Assembly (NCBI RefSeq): GCF_000695095.2
Contig: NZ_CP011454.1
Location: forward strand, 2,480,001-2,544,000
From: Gemmatimonas phototrophica
GTDB taxonomy: Bacteria > Gemmatimonadota > Gemmatimonadetes > Gemmatimonadales > Gemmatimonadaceae
Reading direction: 5' to 3'
DNA: 64,000 bases
The position numbers and the translations under genes were made by a program. The first letter of the stretch is position 1, and every line of letters starts with the position of its first letter. The notes beneath the pieces were generated by a model. The model saw only the letters and a program-made list of their open reading frames with translations, was not told where the DNA came from and searched no databases. Shown here piece by piece: positions 48,030 through 56,861 of the stretch.

Positions 48030-49336
48030 CGATCCGCCTTTCCGCCCTCACCGCTTCGGCGGCGGCTCTGGCTCTTTCGCTGCTTGCCGGGCCGGCGTCG
48101 GCTCAGCCAGCCGCCCGACCGCCAGAAGCGACCCTGCTGCTCGTGCCGGATGCCGTTTTTGACGGGACGACGGACCAGCCCCACAAAGGGTGGGCGGTGC
48201 TGGTCACGGGACAGCGCATTACCGCCACCGGTCCACTGGCCACGCTGCAAGTGCCGGCAACGGCGCAGCGCATAGCACTGCCTGGCACGACCCTTTTGCC
48301 CGGCTTGAGCGATCTGCACAGCCATGTGCTGCTGCATCCCTACGACGAAACGCCTTGGAATGATCAGGTGCTGCGGGAGTCGCTGGCATTGCGGACCGCC
48401 CGCGCCGTGAACCATCTCAGGGCCACACTGGATGCCGGTTTCACCATGCTCCGCGATCTGGGCACGGAGGGCGCCGATTACGCCGATGTAGGGCTGAAGG
48501 AAGCCGTCGATCAGGGGATCATTCCCGGACCGCGGCTGTTCGTGACCACCAAGGCGATTGTCGCAACAGGCTCGTACGGCCCCAAGGGGTTTGGCGCGGA
48601 AATCGGGGTGCCGCAAGGCGCCGAAGAGGCCGATGGGGTGGAAGGACTTACGCGGGTGGTGCGTGATCAGATCGGCCATGGCGCCGACTGGATCAAGATT
48701 TACGCGGACTACCGGTGGGGTCCGCGCGGCGAGGCGCGTCCCACGTTCACGCCGGCCGAGTGGAACGCCATTGTCCAGACGGCCGCCTCCAGCGGACGTC
48801 CAGTGGTGGCCCATGCCAGTACCGTGGAAGGAATGACGCGCGCCACCATGGCCGGCGTGGAAGTCATTGAACATGGCGATGCCGCCACCCCTGACGTATT
48901 CTCGCTCATGAAGCAGAAAGGTGTGGCCTTTTGTCCAACGCTGGCGGCAACGGAGAGCACCACCCGTTATCGCGGTTGGAAGAAAGGGATAGATCCCGAC
49001 CCCGCCGGCATCACGCAGAAGAAAAAGATGTTTCGTGATGCACTGGCATCGGGCGTGACCATCTGCAATGGCAGCGATGTGGGCGTGTTTGCGCATGGCA
49101 CCAACGCGCTCGAACTGGAACTCATGGTGGAGTACGGCATGACGCCGGCCCAGGCGCTCAAGGCCGCCACCAGCGTGAATGCCCGCATCATGCACCGTGA
49201 GAATGAGTTGGGGCGCGTTGCCCCGGGGTTGCTGGCGGATCTCGTGGCGGTCCAGGGGGATCCGAGCCAGAGCATTGGCGCGCTGCGCAACGTACGATTC
49301 GTGATGAAGGGTGGAGCGATCGTTCGCCGTCCGTAA
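48026..49336 (+). CDS. Secreted amidohydrolase (imidazolonepropionase / Xaa-Pro dipeptidase-like)
   Basis: A 436-residue exported metallohydrolase. A signal peptide (about 1-27, cleaved near ASA-Q) precedes the amidohydrolase barrel. Metal ligands are seen in LPGLSDLHSHVLLHP (HxH), VAHAST, EVIEHGD, and the late Asp in NGSDVGVFAHG. The family hydrolyses cyclic amides or prolyl dipeptides; the exact substrate is unknown. It is coupled by ATGA to the DUF502 gene. Confidence 0.88.
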   Translation: MTIRLSALTASAAALALSLLAGPASAQPAARPPEATLLLVPDAVFDGTTDQPHKGWAVLVTGQRITATGPLATLQVPATAQRIALPGTTLLPGLSDLHSHVLLHPYDETPWNDQVLRESLALRTARAVNHLRATLDAGFTMLRDLGTEGADYADVGLKEAVDQGIIPGPRLFVTTKAIVATGSYGPKGFGAEIGVPQGAEEADGVEGLTRVVRDQIGHGADWIKIYADYRWGPRGEARPTFTPAEWNAIVQTAASSGRPVVAHASTVEGMTRATMAGVEVIEHGDAATPDVFSLMKQKGVAFCPTLAATESTTRYRGWKKGIDPDPAGITQKKKMFRDALASGVTICNGSDVGVFAHGTNALELELMVEYGMTPAQALKAATSVNARIMHRENELGRVAPGLLADLVAVQGDPSQSIGALRNVRFVMKGGAIVRRP

Positions 49337-49394
49337 AATACACAACTGACGGTGTCTGGTTGGCACGGGATCGGGTCGGAGCGCGTTATTCGCC

Positions 49395-51767
49395 GTGCTC
49401 CGACCCGAATCGTTTCCCGACCATCTTGCCGAGCGTATCACGACGCATTCGGCCGACGCGCCCAACGCCCCGCACGGGGCGTATGTGCTGTATTGGATGC
49501 GCACCGCCGTGCGGGCCCATGAGAACCCGGCGCTGGATGTGGCGCTGCTGGCGGGGCGGCAGCTGGGGCTGCCGGTGTTCGTGTACCATGCGCTCTCCGA
49601 GCGCTATCCGTTCGCGTCGGACCGGCATCACACGTTCATTCTTGAAGGCGCCCGCGATGTCGAAGCGGAATGCGCTCAGCGCGGTATTGGCTACGCGTTT
49701 CATCTGGAGCGCCCGGGACATCGCACGCCAGCGCTGAGGCTGTTGAGCGACCGCGCGGCGCTGGTGATAACGGAAACCATGCCGGTTCCACCGTTGGACT
49801 GGTTGACGGATGGGCTGGCCGACGGTGCACCGTGCCCGGTGTGGAGTGTTGATACCGCGTGTGTGGTGCCCATGCCTTTGGTGGGCAAGGCACATACGCG
49901 CGCGTTCGCTTTCCGCGACGACACAGCGGCCATTCGCGCCGAACGCCTGCGACGCGAGTGGGAAGATGTGACACCGAACGGACCGGCATTTGTTCCGGCC
50001 GATCTGCCGTACCCCCCCGTAGCGCTGGCGCAGGCGGACATCCCGTTGCTGGTGGCTGCATGCGACATTGACCACGGTGTGGGGCCGGTGAGCCATACCC
50101 GTGGTGGATCAACTGCGGGGTATGCGCGTTGGCAGACATTCAAAGACAGCGGCCGACTGTCGCGCTATGCGGCCCGCCGCAACGATGCCACGGGCGATGG
50201 GGTGAGCCGCATGTCCGCCTACCTGCATTACGGCATGGTGTCGCCGCTGCGATTGGCGCGCGAGAGTGCCGCGATGCCTGGGGAGGGGCCGGAGAAGTAC
50301 CTCGATGAGTTGCTGGTGTGGCGTGAACTGGCCTACGCGTTCTGTTACTGGCATCCGTCGCCCACGACAATTGAGGCCATCCCCGGGTGGGCGCGGGAAA
50401 CGCTGACCAAACACGAACGCGAACATCGCCCCGAGCTCTCGTGGGAAACGTTGTCGCGTGCGCAAAGTGGCGATGCCTTATGGGATGCCACCCAGATGTC
50501 TCTGCTGCGTCATGGCGAGTTGCACAACAACGTGCGCATGACGTGGGGCAAAGCCATTCCGCTGTGGACGGCGAACGCCGAGCAGGCATTGGAGCGGCTG
50601 GTGGATCTCAACCATCGCTACGCGCTGGATGGGCGCGATCCGGCGTCGTACGGTGGGTTGCTCTGGTGTCTGGGGCAGTTTGATCGTCCCTTTACACCAC
50701 CAGTTCGAGTTCTTGGCACCGTTCGTCCGCGCACCACGGCCGACCACGCAAAGCGGATGGATGTGGCACGCTACACCGCGCAGGTCATGGTGCCCTGCAA
50801 GCAGTCGGCTCCTTCCGTGCTGGTGATTGGAGCCGGAGTGGCTGGGTTGGCCTGTGCACGCACACTCGCCGATCACGGGCTTGCGGTGTCGGTCCTTGAG
50901 AAAGGGCGTGGAGTTGGCGGACGGTTGAGCCACCGACGCGAAGGGGAGTGGCGCTTTGACCACGGGGCGCCGCGTTTTCAGATGGCGGACACGCGCACCA
51001 CGCCGTTCGTCGATTCGTGGGTACACTACGGCGTGCTGGTGCGCCGTGGCGACGCTCTGACGGGCCGGAGTGGCATGACCGCGTTGCCCAAACACCTCGC
51101 ATCGGCACTGGCAGTGCACACCGGCAAACAGGTGCAATCGCTGCACCGAGGTGCCGCCGGCTGGACTGCCACTGATCAGAACGGCGAAACGTACATGGCC
51201 GATGCCGTGGTGCTCGCCATTCCGGCGCCGCAGGCGACGGCCTTGGCAGGCACCGCCGCCCCTCACAGCGCCGCGCTGGCGGATCTGGCCCGTGTGCGCA
51301 TGCTGCCGTGTTGGAGCACCATGGTGGTGTTTGATGCGCCGCCGCCAACTCGCATGACTGAACAGCTGGTGCACGGGGCGCTGACCATGCCCAACGATGA
51401 ACGACTCGCACACTGCTCGCGCGAATCGGAGAAGCCGGGACGCCCTACGGCCGAGGCCTGGGTGGTGCATTCCAGTGCCAATTGGAGCATCGCCAATCTG
51501 GAGCGCGACGCCAGCGACATTGCCGCTGAAATTGCGCCGGCACTTCGCGACGCGCTGGGCGTTGCCGGGAGTATTGTGCATGCCACCAGTCATCGCTGGC
51601 GCTATGCGCGCGTGTCACACGGGCTGACCACGACTTGCCTGTGGGACTCGGCACTGCAGCTGGGTGCCGCCGGCGATTTTGCGCAGGCCATGCCGCAAGC
51701 GGCGAGCGATGTGGAGCGCGCCTGGTTGAGCGGCGTGGCCATGGCCGGACGCATTCTGGGTGGGTAA
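49395..51767 (+). CDS. Fusion of class II DNA photolyase and renalase-like FAD oxidoreductase
   Basis: A single 790-residue reading frame with two flavoenzymes. Residues about 1-465 are a class II CPD photolyase: YVLYWM near the start, the FAD-loop GVSRMSAYLHYGMVSP (269-284), YLDELLVWRELAYAF, and Trp residues W363, W384 and W391 with the spacing (21 and 7) of the class II electron-transfer triad. Residues about 473-790 are a separate FAD domain of the renalase/amine-oxidase type: VLVIGAGVAGLACA (Rossmann GxGxxG, 479-484), LEKGRGVGGRL, and the family ending with LGAAGD-type and SGVAMAGRIL. There is no stop or frameshift at the junction. It starts with a GTG. The second domain's substrate is unknown. 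Confidence 0.9.
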   Translation: MLRPESFPDHLAERITTHSADAPNAPHGAYVLYWMRTAVRAHENPALDVALLAGRQLGLPVFVYHALSERYPFASDRHHTFILEGARDVEAECAQRGIGYAFHLERPGHRTPALRLLSDRAALVITETMPVPPLDWLTDGLADGAPCPVWSVDTACVVPMPLVGKAHTRAFAFRDDTAAIRAERLRREWEDVTPNGPAFVPADLPYPPVALAQADIPLLVAACDIDHGVGPVSHTRGGSTAGYARWQTFKDSGRLSRYAARRNDATGDGVSRMSAYLHYGMVSPLRLARESAAMPGEGPEKYLDELLVWRELAYAFCYWHPSPTTIEAIPGWARETLTKHEREHRPELSWETLSRAQSGDALWDATQMSLLRHGELHNNVRMTWGKAIPLWTANAEQALERLVDLNHRYALDGRDPASYGGLLWCLGQFDRPFTPPVRVLGTVRPRTTADHAKRMDVARYTAQVMVPCKQSAPSVLVIGAGVAGLACARTLADHGLAVSVLEKGRGVGGRLSHRREGEWRFDHGAPRFQMADTRTTPFVDSWVHYGVLVRRGDALTGRSGMTALPKHLASALAVHTGKQVQSLHRGAAGWTATDQNGETYMADAVVLAIPAPQATALAGTAAPHSAALADLARVRMLPCWSTMVVFDAPPPTRMTEQLVHGALTMPNDERLAHCSRESEKPGRPTAEAWVVHSSANWSIANLERDASDIAAEIAPALRDALGVAGSIVHATSHRWRYARVSHGLTTTCLWDSALQLGAAGDFAQAMPQAASDVERAWLSGVAMAGRILGG

Positions 51768-51790
51768 GCGCACCGCGCCCACCCACCCAG
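51756..51790 (+). terminator. Candidate terminator overlapping the fusion-gene stop
   Basis: A perfect 10-bp stem (51756-51765 with 51781-51790) that includes the end of the coding sequence, with a 15-base loop that can pair further through GCGC. Only a diffuse T-rich tail follows. Confidence 0.5.
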
Positions 51791-51825
51791 TCCGACCTCC
51801 ATTCTTTTACCCGTAATGGGCGGAA

Positions 51826-52536
51826 CTACTTTCCGTCGAGCGGTGACTTGAAGTAGGTAGCGTCGGGAGTGCCAAACGTGACGATCTGAATATTGAGCAC
51901 GACGTCACCCTGCGGTGTTGTCTGGACCACCTTGGTTGCAATGAGCTTGCCTTCGAAGGCCTTGTAGTCGAGAAACGCGGTTTTCTGTTCCCCCATTGGC
52001 GTCTTGGCGATAGCTCCAATGCGCAGCCCCGTCGTCGCGTCAAAGAATTCAAACGCCTCCTGACCACTTTTGGTGGTGACCGCTACCTTGTAGCTCTCCG
52101 AGCCATTGAAGGCTTCCTTCGCAACCACTTCGGCCTTTACGAAGCGGGACGGATCGAGGAAGCTGGCCCCATCGGCACTCGCCTCCGCCATGTTCTTTTC
52201 CTGCTCAGCGGGCAGCCGCTGTGGCCCCTGCCCCTGATCAGCCCACCCCTTCTCCCCATCAAAGCCCTGATCGATCTTGAGCATGCCGAGATCAATGATC
52301 ATGCGCATCTTGTTTGGTAAGGCGCTGTGGCGCTCGTACGCCCCCGAGATACCGGCGAACGTGATGTCGGCCGTGCCCTTCTCGCTGCGCCCTACGACCG
52401 GCTTCCAGGCCGTACGACCGCCAATCGCTGACGCGTACTTGTCGTACACCTGCTGCACCGTGGGCAACTGCGCTTCGGCCTGCACTGCCGCCAACATCAC
52501 CACTGCGGCCGCAGCCACCTGTGCGAATCGACGCAT
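51826..52536 (-). CDS. Secreted LolA-like outer-membrane lipoprotein-sorting-type protein
   Basis: A 236-residue exported protein. A signal peptide (about 1-22, ending AEA) is followed by TVQQVYDKYASAIGG, the helix that opens many LolA/LppX-fold proteins, and a series of beta strands in a half-barrel pattern. It may carry a lipid or lipoprotein in the periplasm. The fold assignment rests on pattern rather than a specific motif. AGGAG lies upstream of the ATG. Confidence 0.65.
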   Translation of the reverse strand: MRRFAQVAAAAVVMLAAVQAEAQLPTVQQVYDKYASAIGGRTAWKPVVGRSEKGTADITFAGISGAYERHSALPNKMRMIIDLGMLKIDQGFDGEKGWADQGQGPQRLPAEQEKNMAEASADGASFLDPSRFVKAEVVAKEAFNGSESYKVAVTTKSGQEAFEFFDATTGLRIGAIAKTPMGEQKTAFLDYKAFEGKLIATKVVQTTPQGDVVLNIQIVTFGTPDATYFKSPLDGK

Positions 52537-52597
52537 TCCTGCTCCTGAAGAGGGACCTGAGAGAAGACCTGCTGCCTTCCCCGACAGATACGACGAA

Positions 52598-52624
52598 GGG
52601 CGGTGTCAGGTTTCGACACCGCCC
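52598..52624 (-). terminator. Terminator after the M3 peptidase gene
   Basis: A perfect 10-bp stem (52598-52607 with 52615-52624) with a 7-base loop. It lies past the minus-strand stop at 52675 and before the LolA-like gene; the T tail is weak. Confidence 0.65.
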
Positions 52625-52674
52625 TACCGTCATACCCCGTTGAGAGGGCCCACGTTCACCCCATCACCAGATGC

Positions 52675-54429
52675 TCAGCGTGGCACCACGCCGACAAAGG
52701 GGGCGTCCGCTCCAGCCCGGAGTGCTTCAATGCGCTCCATCGTGAAGTCCACCAGTTCCTTCATGGTGGAGGCATCAAAGACCAGTCGTGCTCCGGCCGC
52801 CGCGTACAGCTCGGGGAGCGTACGCGTTCCGCCAAGCGACAAGAACTGCTTGTACATCGCCACCGCATTGCCGGCGTCGTTGACGGCATTGCGGAACACC
52901 TGCAAAGCACCCAACTGGGCAATGCCGTATTCGATGTAGTAGAACGGCAATTCGAAAATGTGCAGCTGGCGGTACCAGCGGGACACCCGCTCGCGCTCAA
53001 GCCCGGTCCAGTTCACGCCCTGCTCGAAGTCGCCCCGCAACTGCAGCCACTTGGCGTCACGCGCGTCACGGTCAGCGCCAGCCGGATCGGTGTAGATCCA
53101 CGCCTGAAAGGCATCGACACTGGCAATGTGTACCAAAGCGCCAAGGACGTCTTCGAGATGCTCAAGCCAAGCGACGCGCGCTTCATCCTGCGTGTAGTAG
53201 CCGTCCGGCTGCACCAAATACGGCATGGCGAGCAGTTCCATACTCATGGACGCCAGTTCAGCCGCCTCATGCCCGGTTTTACGCATCCAGGTAAACGGCA
53301 GCGTGTGCGTGGCAAAGTCATGGAAGCAATGTCCCGCTTCGTGCACCAGCGTGTTCACATCATCGGGAACGCCAACCGCATTCATGAAAATGAACGGACG
53401 TCCGCGAAACGACAGATCGGTGCAATAGCCACCGGGTGCCTTACCGGGGCGGCTTTCCAGGTCGAGCAACTTCTCACTGGCCATGAGGGCAAACTGCTGG
53501 CCCAGCTCCGCGTCAACACGAGAGAATACCTTGCGCGCCTGATTCACGAAGACATCAACCGTGGCGAACGGCTTCAACGGCTCCTTGGTGTCGAGATCGA
53601 CACTGACATCCCAGGGGCGCAATTCACTCAGGCCGAGCGATGCCCGTCGGTGTTCCATGAGCTTCGCCACCGCCGGCGTGACCGTCTGGCGGACGGCGTC
53701 GTGAAAACGTGCCGTATCGTGCGGGGTATAGTCGAACCGGTGCTTGGCCGCGAAGCAGTACTGCTGATAGTCGTCAAACCCGGCCTCCTTAGCCACGGCG
53801 ACCCGCAAGGCGTACATGCGATCGAAGCACTCGGCGAGTTCGTCGCGCTTGTCGAGATAGGCCTCGGCGCCCAGACGGAACGCGCGCTCACGCACCTCGC
53901 GGTCGGCCGCCTTGAGATACGGCTGCAACTGCGGGATGGTCTTGGCCTCACCATCCCAATCAACGCTGAGCCCACCCACCAGCTTCTGGTAGCCCGCCGA
54001 GAGCTCTTCGATGCGCGAGAAACGCTCAACGTTGGCTTCGCGAAAGATCTCGATGTCGGTGCGAAACCGACGGAGGGTGGTCTCGAGATCGTCGCGGGTC
54101 CACCCCAACTCGAGCAGGCGGCGTGCCAGACGCACCTGCTGTTCCTCAAGCTTGGGGAAGATGTCCATGGAGAAACGCAGATACGCCTGTTCGTGCGTCT
54201 CATCAGCCGTGTTCGCCGTGTAGGCGATCATGGCCAGCGTTCCCGCTTCGCCAATCAGGGTATCGAGGCGCGACCAGGTCGCGAGCCACGGCTCCACACT
54301 GGCTGACGACGCCTCGAGCGGCGCGGCAGCCAATGCGTCGTAATACGGCACCACATCGTCCCACGTAGTGTCACGAAACGCCTCCGGAGAGGCGGGGAGT
54401 TCGATCATCGACAGGAAGGTGTCAGTCAT
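52675..54429 (-). CDS. M3-family oligoendopeptidase (PepF-like)
   Basis: A 584-residue cytoplasmic zinc metallopeptidase of the thimet oligopeptidase group. The zinc motif HEAGH is at 363-367 (NTLVHEAGHCFHDF), and the third ligand is a Glu in KTGHEAAELASMSMELL near 391. An N-terminal helical region (about 1-220) closes over the cleft. It degrades medium-size peptides. The start overlaps the aldehyde dehydrogenase stop by ATGA. Confidence 0.93.
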   Translation of the reverse strand: MTDTFLSMIELPASPEAFRDTTWDDVVPYYDALAAAPLEASSASVEPWLATWSRLDTLIGEAGTLAMIAYTANTADETHEQAYLRFSMDIFPKLEEQQVRLARRLLELGWTRDDLETTLRRFRTDIEIFREANVERFSRIEELSAGYQKLVGGLSVDWDGEAKTIPQLQPYLKAADREVRERAFRLGAEAYLDKRDELAECFDRMYALRVAVAKEAGFDDYQQYCFAAKHRFDYTPHDTARFHDAVRQTVTPAVAKLMEHRRASLGLSELRPWDVSVDLDTKEPLKPFATVDVFVNQARKVFSRVDAELGQQFALMASEKLLDLESRPGKAPGGYCTDLSFRGRPFIFMNAVGVPDDVNTLVHEAGHCFHDFATHTLPFTWMRKTGHEAAELASMSMELLAMPYLVQPDGYYTQDEARVAWLEHLEDVLGALVHIASVDAFQAWIYTDPAGADRDARDAKWLQLRGDFEQGVNWTGLERERVSRWYRQLHIFELPFYYIEYGIAQLGALQVFRNAVNDAGNAVAMYKQFLSLGGTRTLPELYAAAGARLVFDASTMKELVDFTMERIEALRAGADAPFVGVVPR

Positions 54430-56849
54430 TCGCCATACGGGATCCAGATGTTCTTGACCTGCACGGCCTTGCGAAGGAATTCCCGCCCTTCACCGACGCG
54501 CGGATCAAGCCATTCGCGACCCGTCCATTCGGTCCACGTCCGCTTGAGGTTTGCCGCCGACGCTTTTTCAACCGCCGTGGCTCCAGTATGCGTACCAAAG
54601 TACCACACTGCCTCAAGATCATCATGGTCCGCCAAGGTACGGACGAGCGAGTCCCGGGACCCGGTCACAAGATTCACGACACCTGCCGGCACATCGGACG
54701 TTTCCAGCACACTGTAAAAATCCGTGGCCGCCAACGGGAAACGTTCCGACGGAATGGCCACGACCCGGTTGCCGGTGGCCATGAGCGGGGCCACCAACGA
54801 GACCAACCCCAGCAGCGGGTACGGGTCCGGACACGCCACCCCCACGACCCCCATGGGCTCGTGCATGGCCAGCGCCACACCACGAAGAGGGACGTCATGT
54901 ACGGCGCCGTCGTGCTTGTCTGCCCAGGCCGCGTAAGTGAACAGCCGCGAGATGGACGCCTCCACCTCGGACTCACCGGCAACAAGTGCATCGCCGGTCA
55001 TGCTCACAATGCGCGCGGCAAACTCATCGCGCCGGGCAGACAGGTTCTCCGCGAGGTAATACAGAATCTGGGCGCGCTGATGGCCACTGAGCTTTGCCCA
55101 ACCCGACGCGGCCTGCGCCGCCTCGACGGCATTGCGGATATCCTTGCGATTGCCCTCCCCCACTTCCCCTACCAAGCGGCCACTGAGCGACCGTACGGGG
55201 AGCGTATACCCGGAGTCCGGGCGCGCCTGCTTGCCGCCAATGAACAACTTGGGGGTGCGGTCAATCGCCGGGAGAGGCGACGCCTCAGCCTCACCCGAAG
55301 CCAGCGGTTCGCCTGAAGCCAGTGCTCCAACAGCAATCGCCGGGAGTGGCGCCGCTTCGTGGGCGCGCGACGGCTTGAGATACTCCCACAGCCCCTCCCG
55401 CCCGCCCTCACGTCCGAACCCGGACTCGCGGTAGCCACCAAAGCCCGCGGCCGCGTCAAAGAGATTGGTGCTGTTGATCCAGACCACTCCGCACTTGAGC
55501 TTGGGGGCGATATCGAGCGCCAGATTGATATTCTCCGACCACACGCTGGCCGCGAGGCCAAAGGGCGTGTTGTTGGCCAGAGCCACCGCTTCTTCAGGCG
55601 TCCGGAACGTCATGCTCACCAACACCGGGCCGAAGATCTCGACCTGGGCGATCGTGGCACTGGGTGCCACGTTGGTGAACAGCGTGGGCGGATGAAACCA
55701 CCCATCCTGTGGCGCCGACCACGACGGCTGCCAGCAGGTCGCCCCTTCTTCGATGCCCTGCTGACACAGCGCACGGATGCGGTCGAGCTGCACGGGCGCG
55801 ACAATCGCGCCCATGTCGATGGCCTTATCAAGGGGCGAACCGACGCGCAGCCGTTCCATGCGGTCACGCAGTTTGCTGAAGAGCGCGTCGGCCACGCCCT
55901 CTTGTACGAGCAAACGCGAGCCGGCGCAGCACACCTGGCCCTGATTGAACCAGATGGCGTCGACAACGCCCTCGACCACACTATCGAGGTCCGCGTCTTC
56001 GAAGACAATGAAGGGACTCTTGCCGCCCAGCTCCAGCGACAGCCCTTTGCCGCTGCCCGCCGTGGCCACGCGAATTGCCCGCCCCACCTCGGTGCTGCCA
56101 GTAAAGGCAATCTTGTCGACGCCGGGGTGATTAACGATGGCCGCGCCGGTGCTGCCATCACCCGTGACCAGATTGAATACGCCCTTGGGCAGTCCGATCT
56201 CGTGCAACAGCTCCGCAAAGCGAATGGCGGTGAGCGGCGTATACTCGGCCGGCTTGAGTACCACCGTATTCCCCGCGGCCAAGGCCGGCGCCACCTTCCA
56301 GGCGAGCATGAGCAACGGGAAGTTCCACGGGATGACCTGCCCCACCACGCCATACGCGTGGTACCCGGGGAACTCACTGTCCAGGAGCTGCGCCCACCCG
56401 GCGTGATGGGAGAAATGGCGCGCGACGAGCGGCACGTCGATATCACGCGTTTCGCGCACCGGCTTGCCGTTGTCGAGCGTTTCGAGCACCGCAAAGGCGC
56501 GCGCATGTTTCTGCACGCCACGGGCAATGGCGTAAAGCCAGCGGGCGCGCGCGTGATCATCCAGCGCCTGCCAAGCCGGCAGCGCGGCGCGAGCGGCCGC
56601 GACGGCGGCATCCACATCGGCGGTGGTCCCCTGCGCGACGTTCGCCAATGACTTGCCGGTTGCCGGCTCAAGCACTTCGAACGTGGTGGTTCCGGCAACC
56701 CACTCGCCGTTGATGTAATGACCAAACGTACCGCCGTGCTGCGCAATCCAGTCGCGCACCGGCGCGTCCCCTTCGGGGGCGGGGCCGTAGCTCATGGCAT
56801 CGAACAAGGCGCGCACCGAGGGTTTCTGCGGAGGAGTAGTCGTCGACAT
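54426..56849 (-). CDS. Double-domain aldehyde dehydrogenase, ALDH16-like
   Basis: An 807-residue protein with one full and one shortened aldehyde dehydrogenase unit. The first (about 30-500) is catalytic: general base E273 in LELGGKSP and nucleophile C307 in NQGQVCCAGSR, with PWNFPLLM and FTGSTEVGR cofactor contacts. The second (about 520-807) has the ALDH cofactor-domain pattern (FIGGK, VGEVGEGNRKDIRNAVEAA) but no catalytic-Cys segment. This arrangement is that of ALDH16 enzymes. It sits 12 bases after deoC, so acetaldehyde released by DeoC is a plausible substrate. Confidence 0.9.
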   Translation of the reverse strand: MSTTTPPQKPSVRALFDAMSYGPAPEGDAPVRDWIAQHGGTFGHYINGEWVAGTTTFEVLEPATGKSLANVAQGTTADVDAAVAAARAALPAWQALDDHARARWLYAIARGVQKHARAFAVLETLDNGKPVRETRDIDVPLVARHFSHHAGWAQLLDSEFPGYHAYGVVGQVIPWNFPLLMLAWKVAPALAAGNTVVLKPAEYTPLTAIRFAELLHEIGLPKGVFNLVTGDGSTGAAIVNHPGVDKIAFTGSTEVGRAIRVATAGSGKGLSLELGGKSPFIVFEDADLDSVVEGVVDAIWFNQGQVCCAGSRLLVQEGVADALFSKLRDRMERLRVGSPLDKAIDMGAIVAPVQLDRIRALCQQGIEEGATCWQPSWSAPQDGWFHPPTLFTNVAPSATIAQVEIFGPVLVSMTFRTPEEAVALANNTPFGLAASVWSENINLALDIAPKLKCGVVWINSTNLFDAAAGFGGYRESGFGREGGREGLWEYLKPSRAHEAAPLPAIAVGALASGEPLASGEAEASPLPAIDRTPKLFIGGKQARPDSGYTLPVRSLSGRLVGEVGEGNRKDIRNAVEAAQAASGWAKLSGHQRAQILYYLAENLSARRDEFAARIVSMTGDALVAGESEVEASISRLFTYAAWADKHDGAVHDVPLRGVALAMHEPMGVVGVACPDPYPLLGLVSLVAPLMATGNRVVAIPSERFPLAATDFYSVLETSDVPAGVVNLVTGSRDSLVRTLADHDDLEAVWYFGTHTGATAVEKASAANLKRTWTEWTGREWLDPRVGEGREFLRKAVQVKNIWIPYGE

Positions 56850-56861
56850 GTGGGCGTCTCC

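Noticed and set aside
47903-49504. 533-codon minus-strand frame opposite the secreted amidohydrolase
   Set aside because: The plus-strand gene has a signal peptide and metal motifs; the antisense frame has neither.
52603-56651. Long plus-strand frames opposite the M3 peptidase and ALDH genes
   Set aside because: The minus-strand genes carry complete catalytic motifs; the antisense products look like random high-GC translation.
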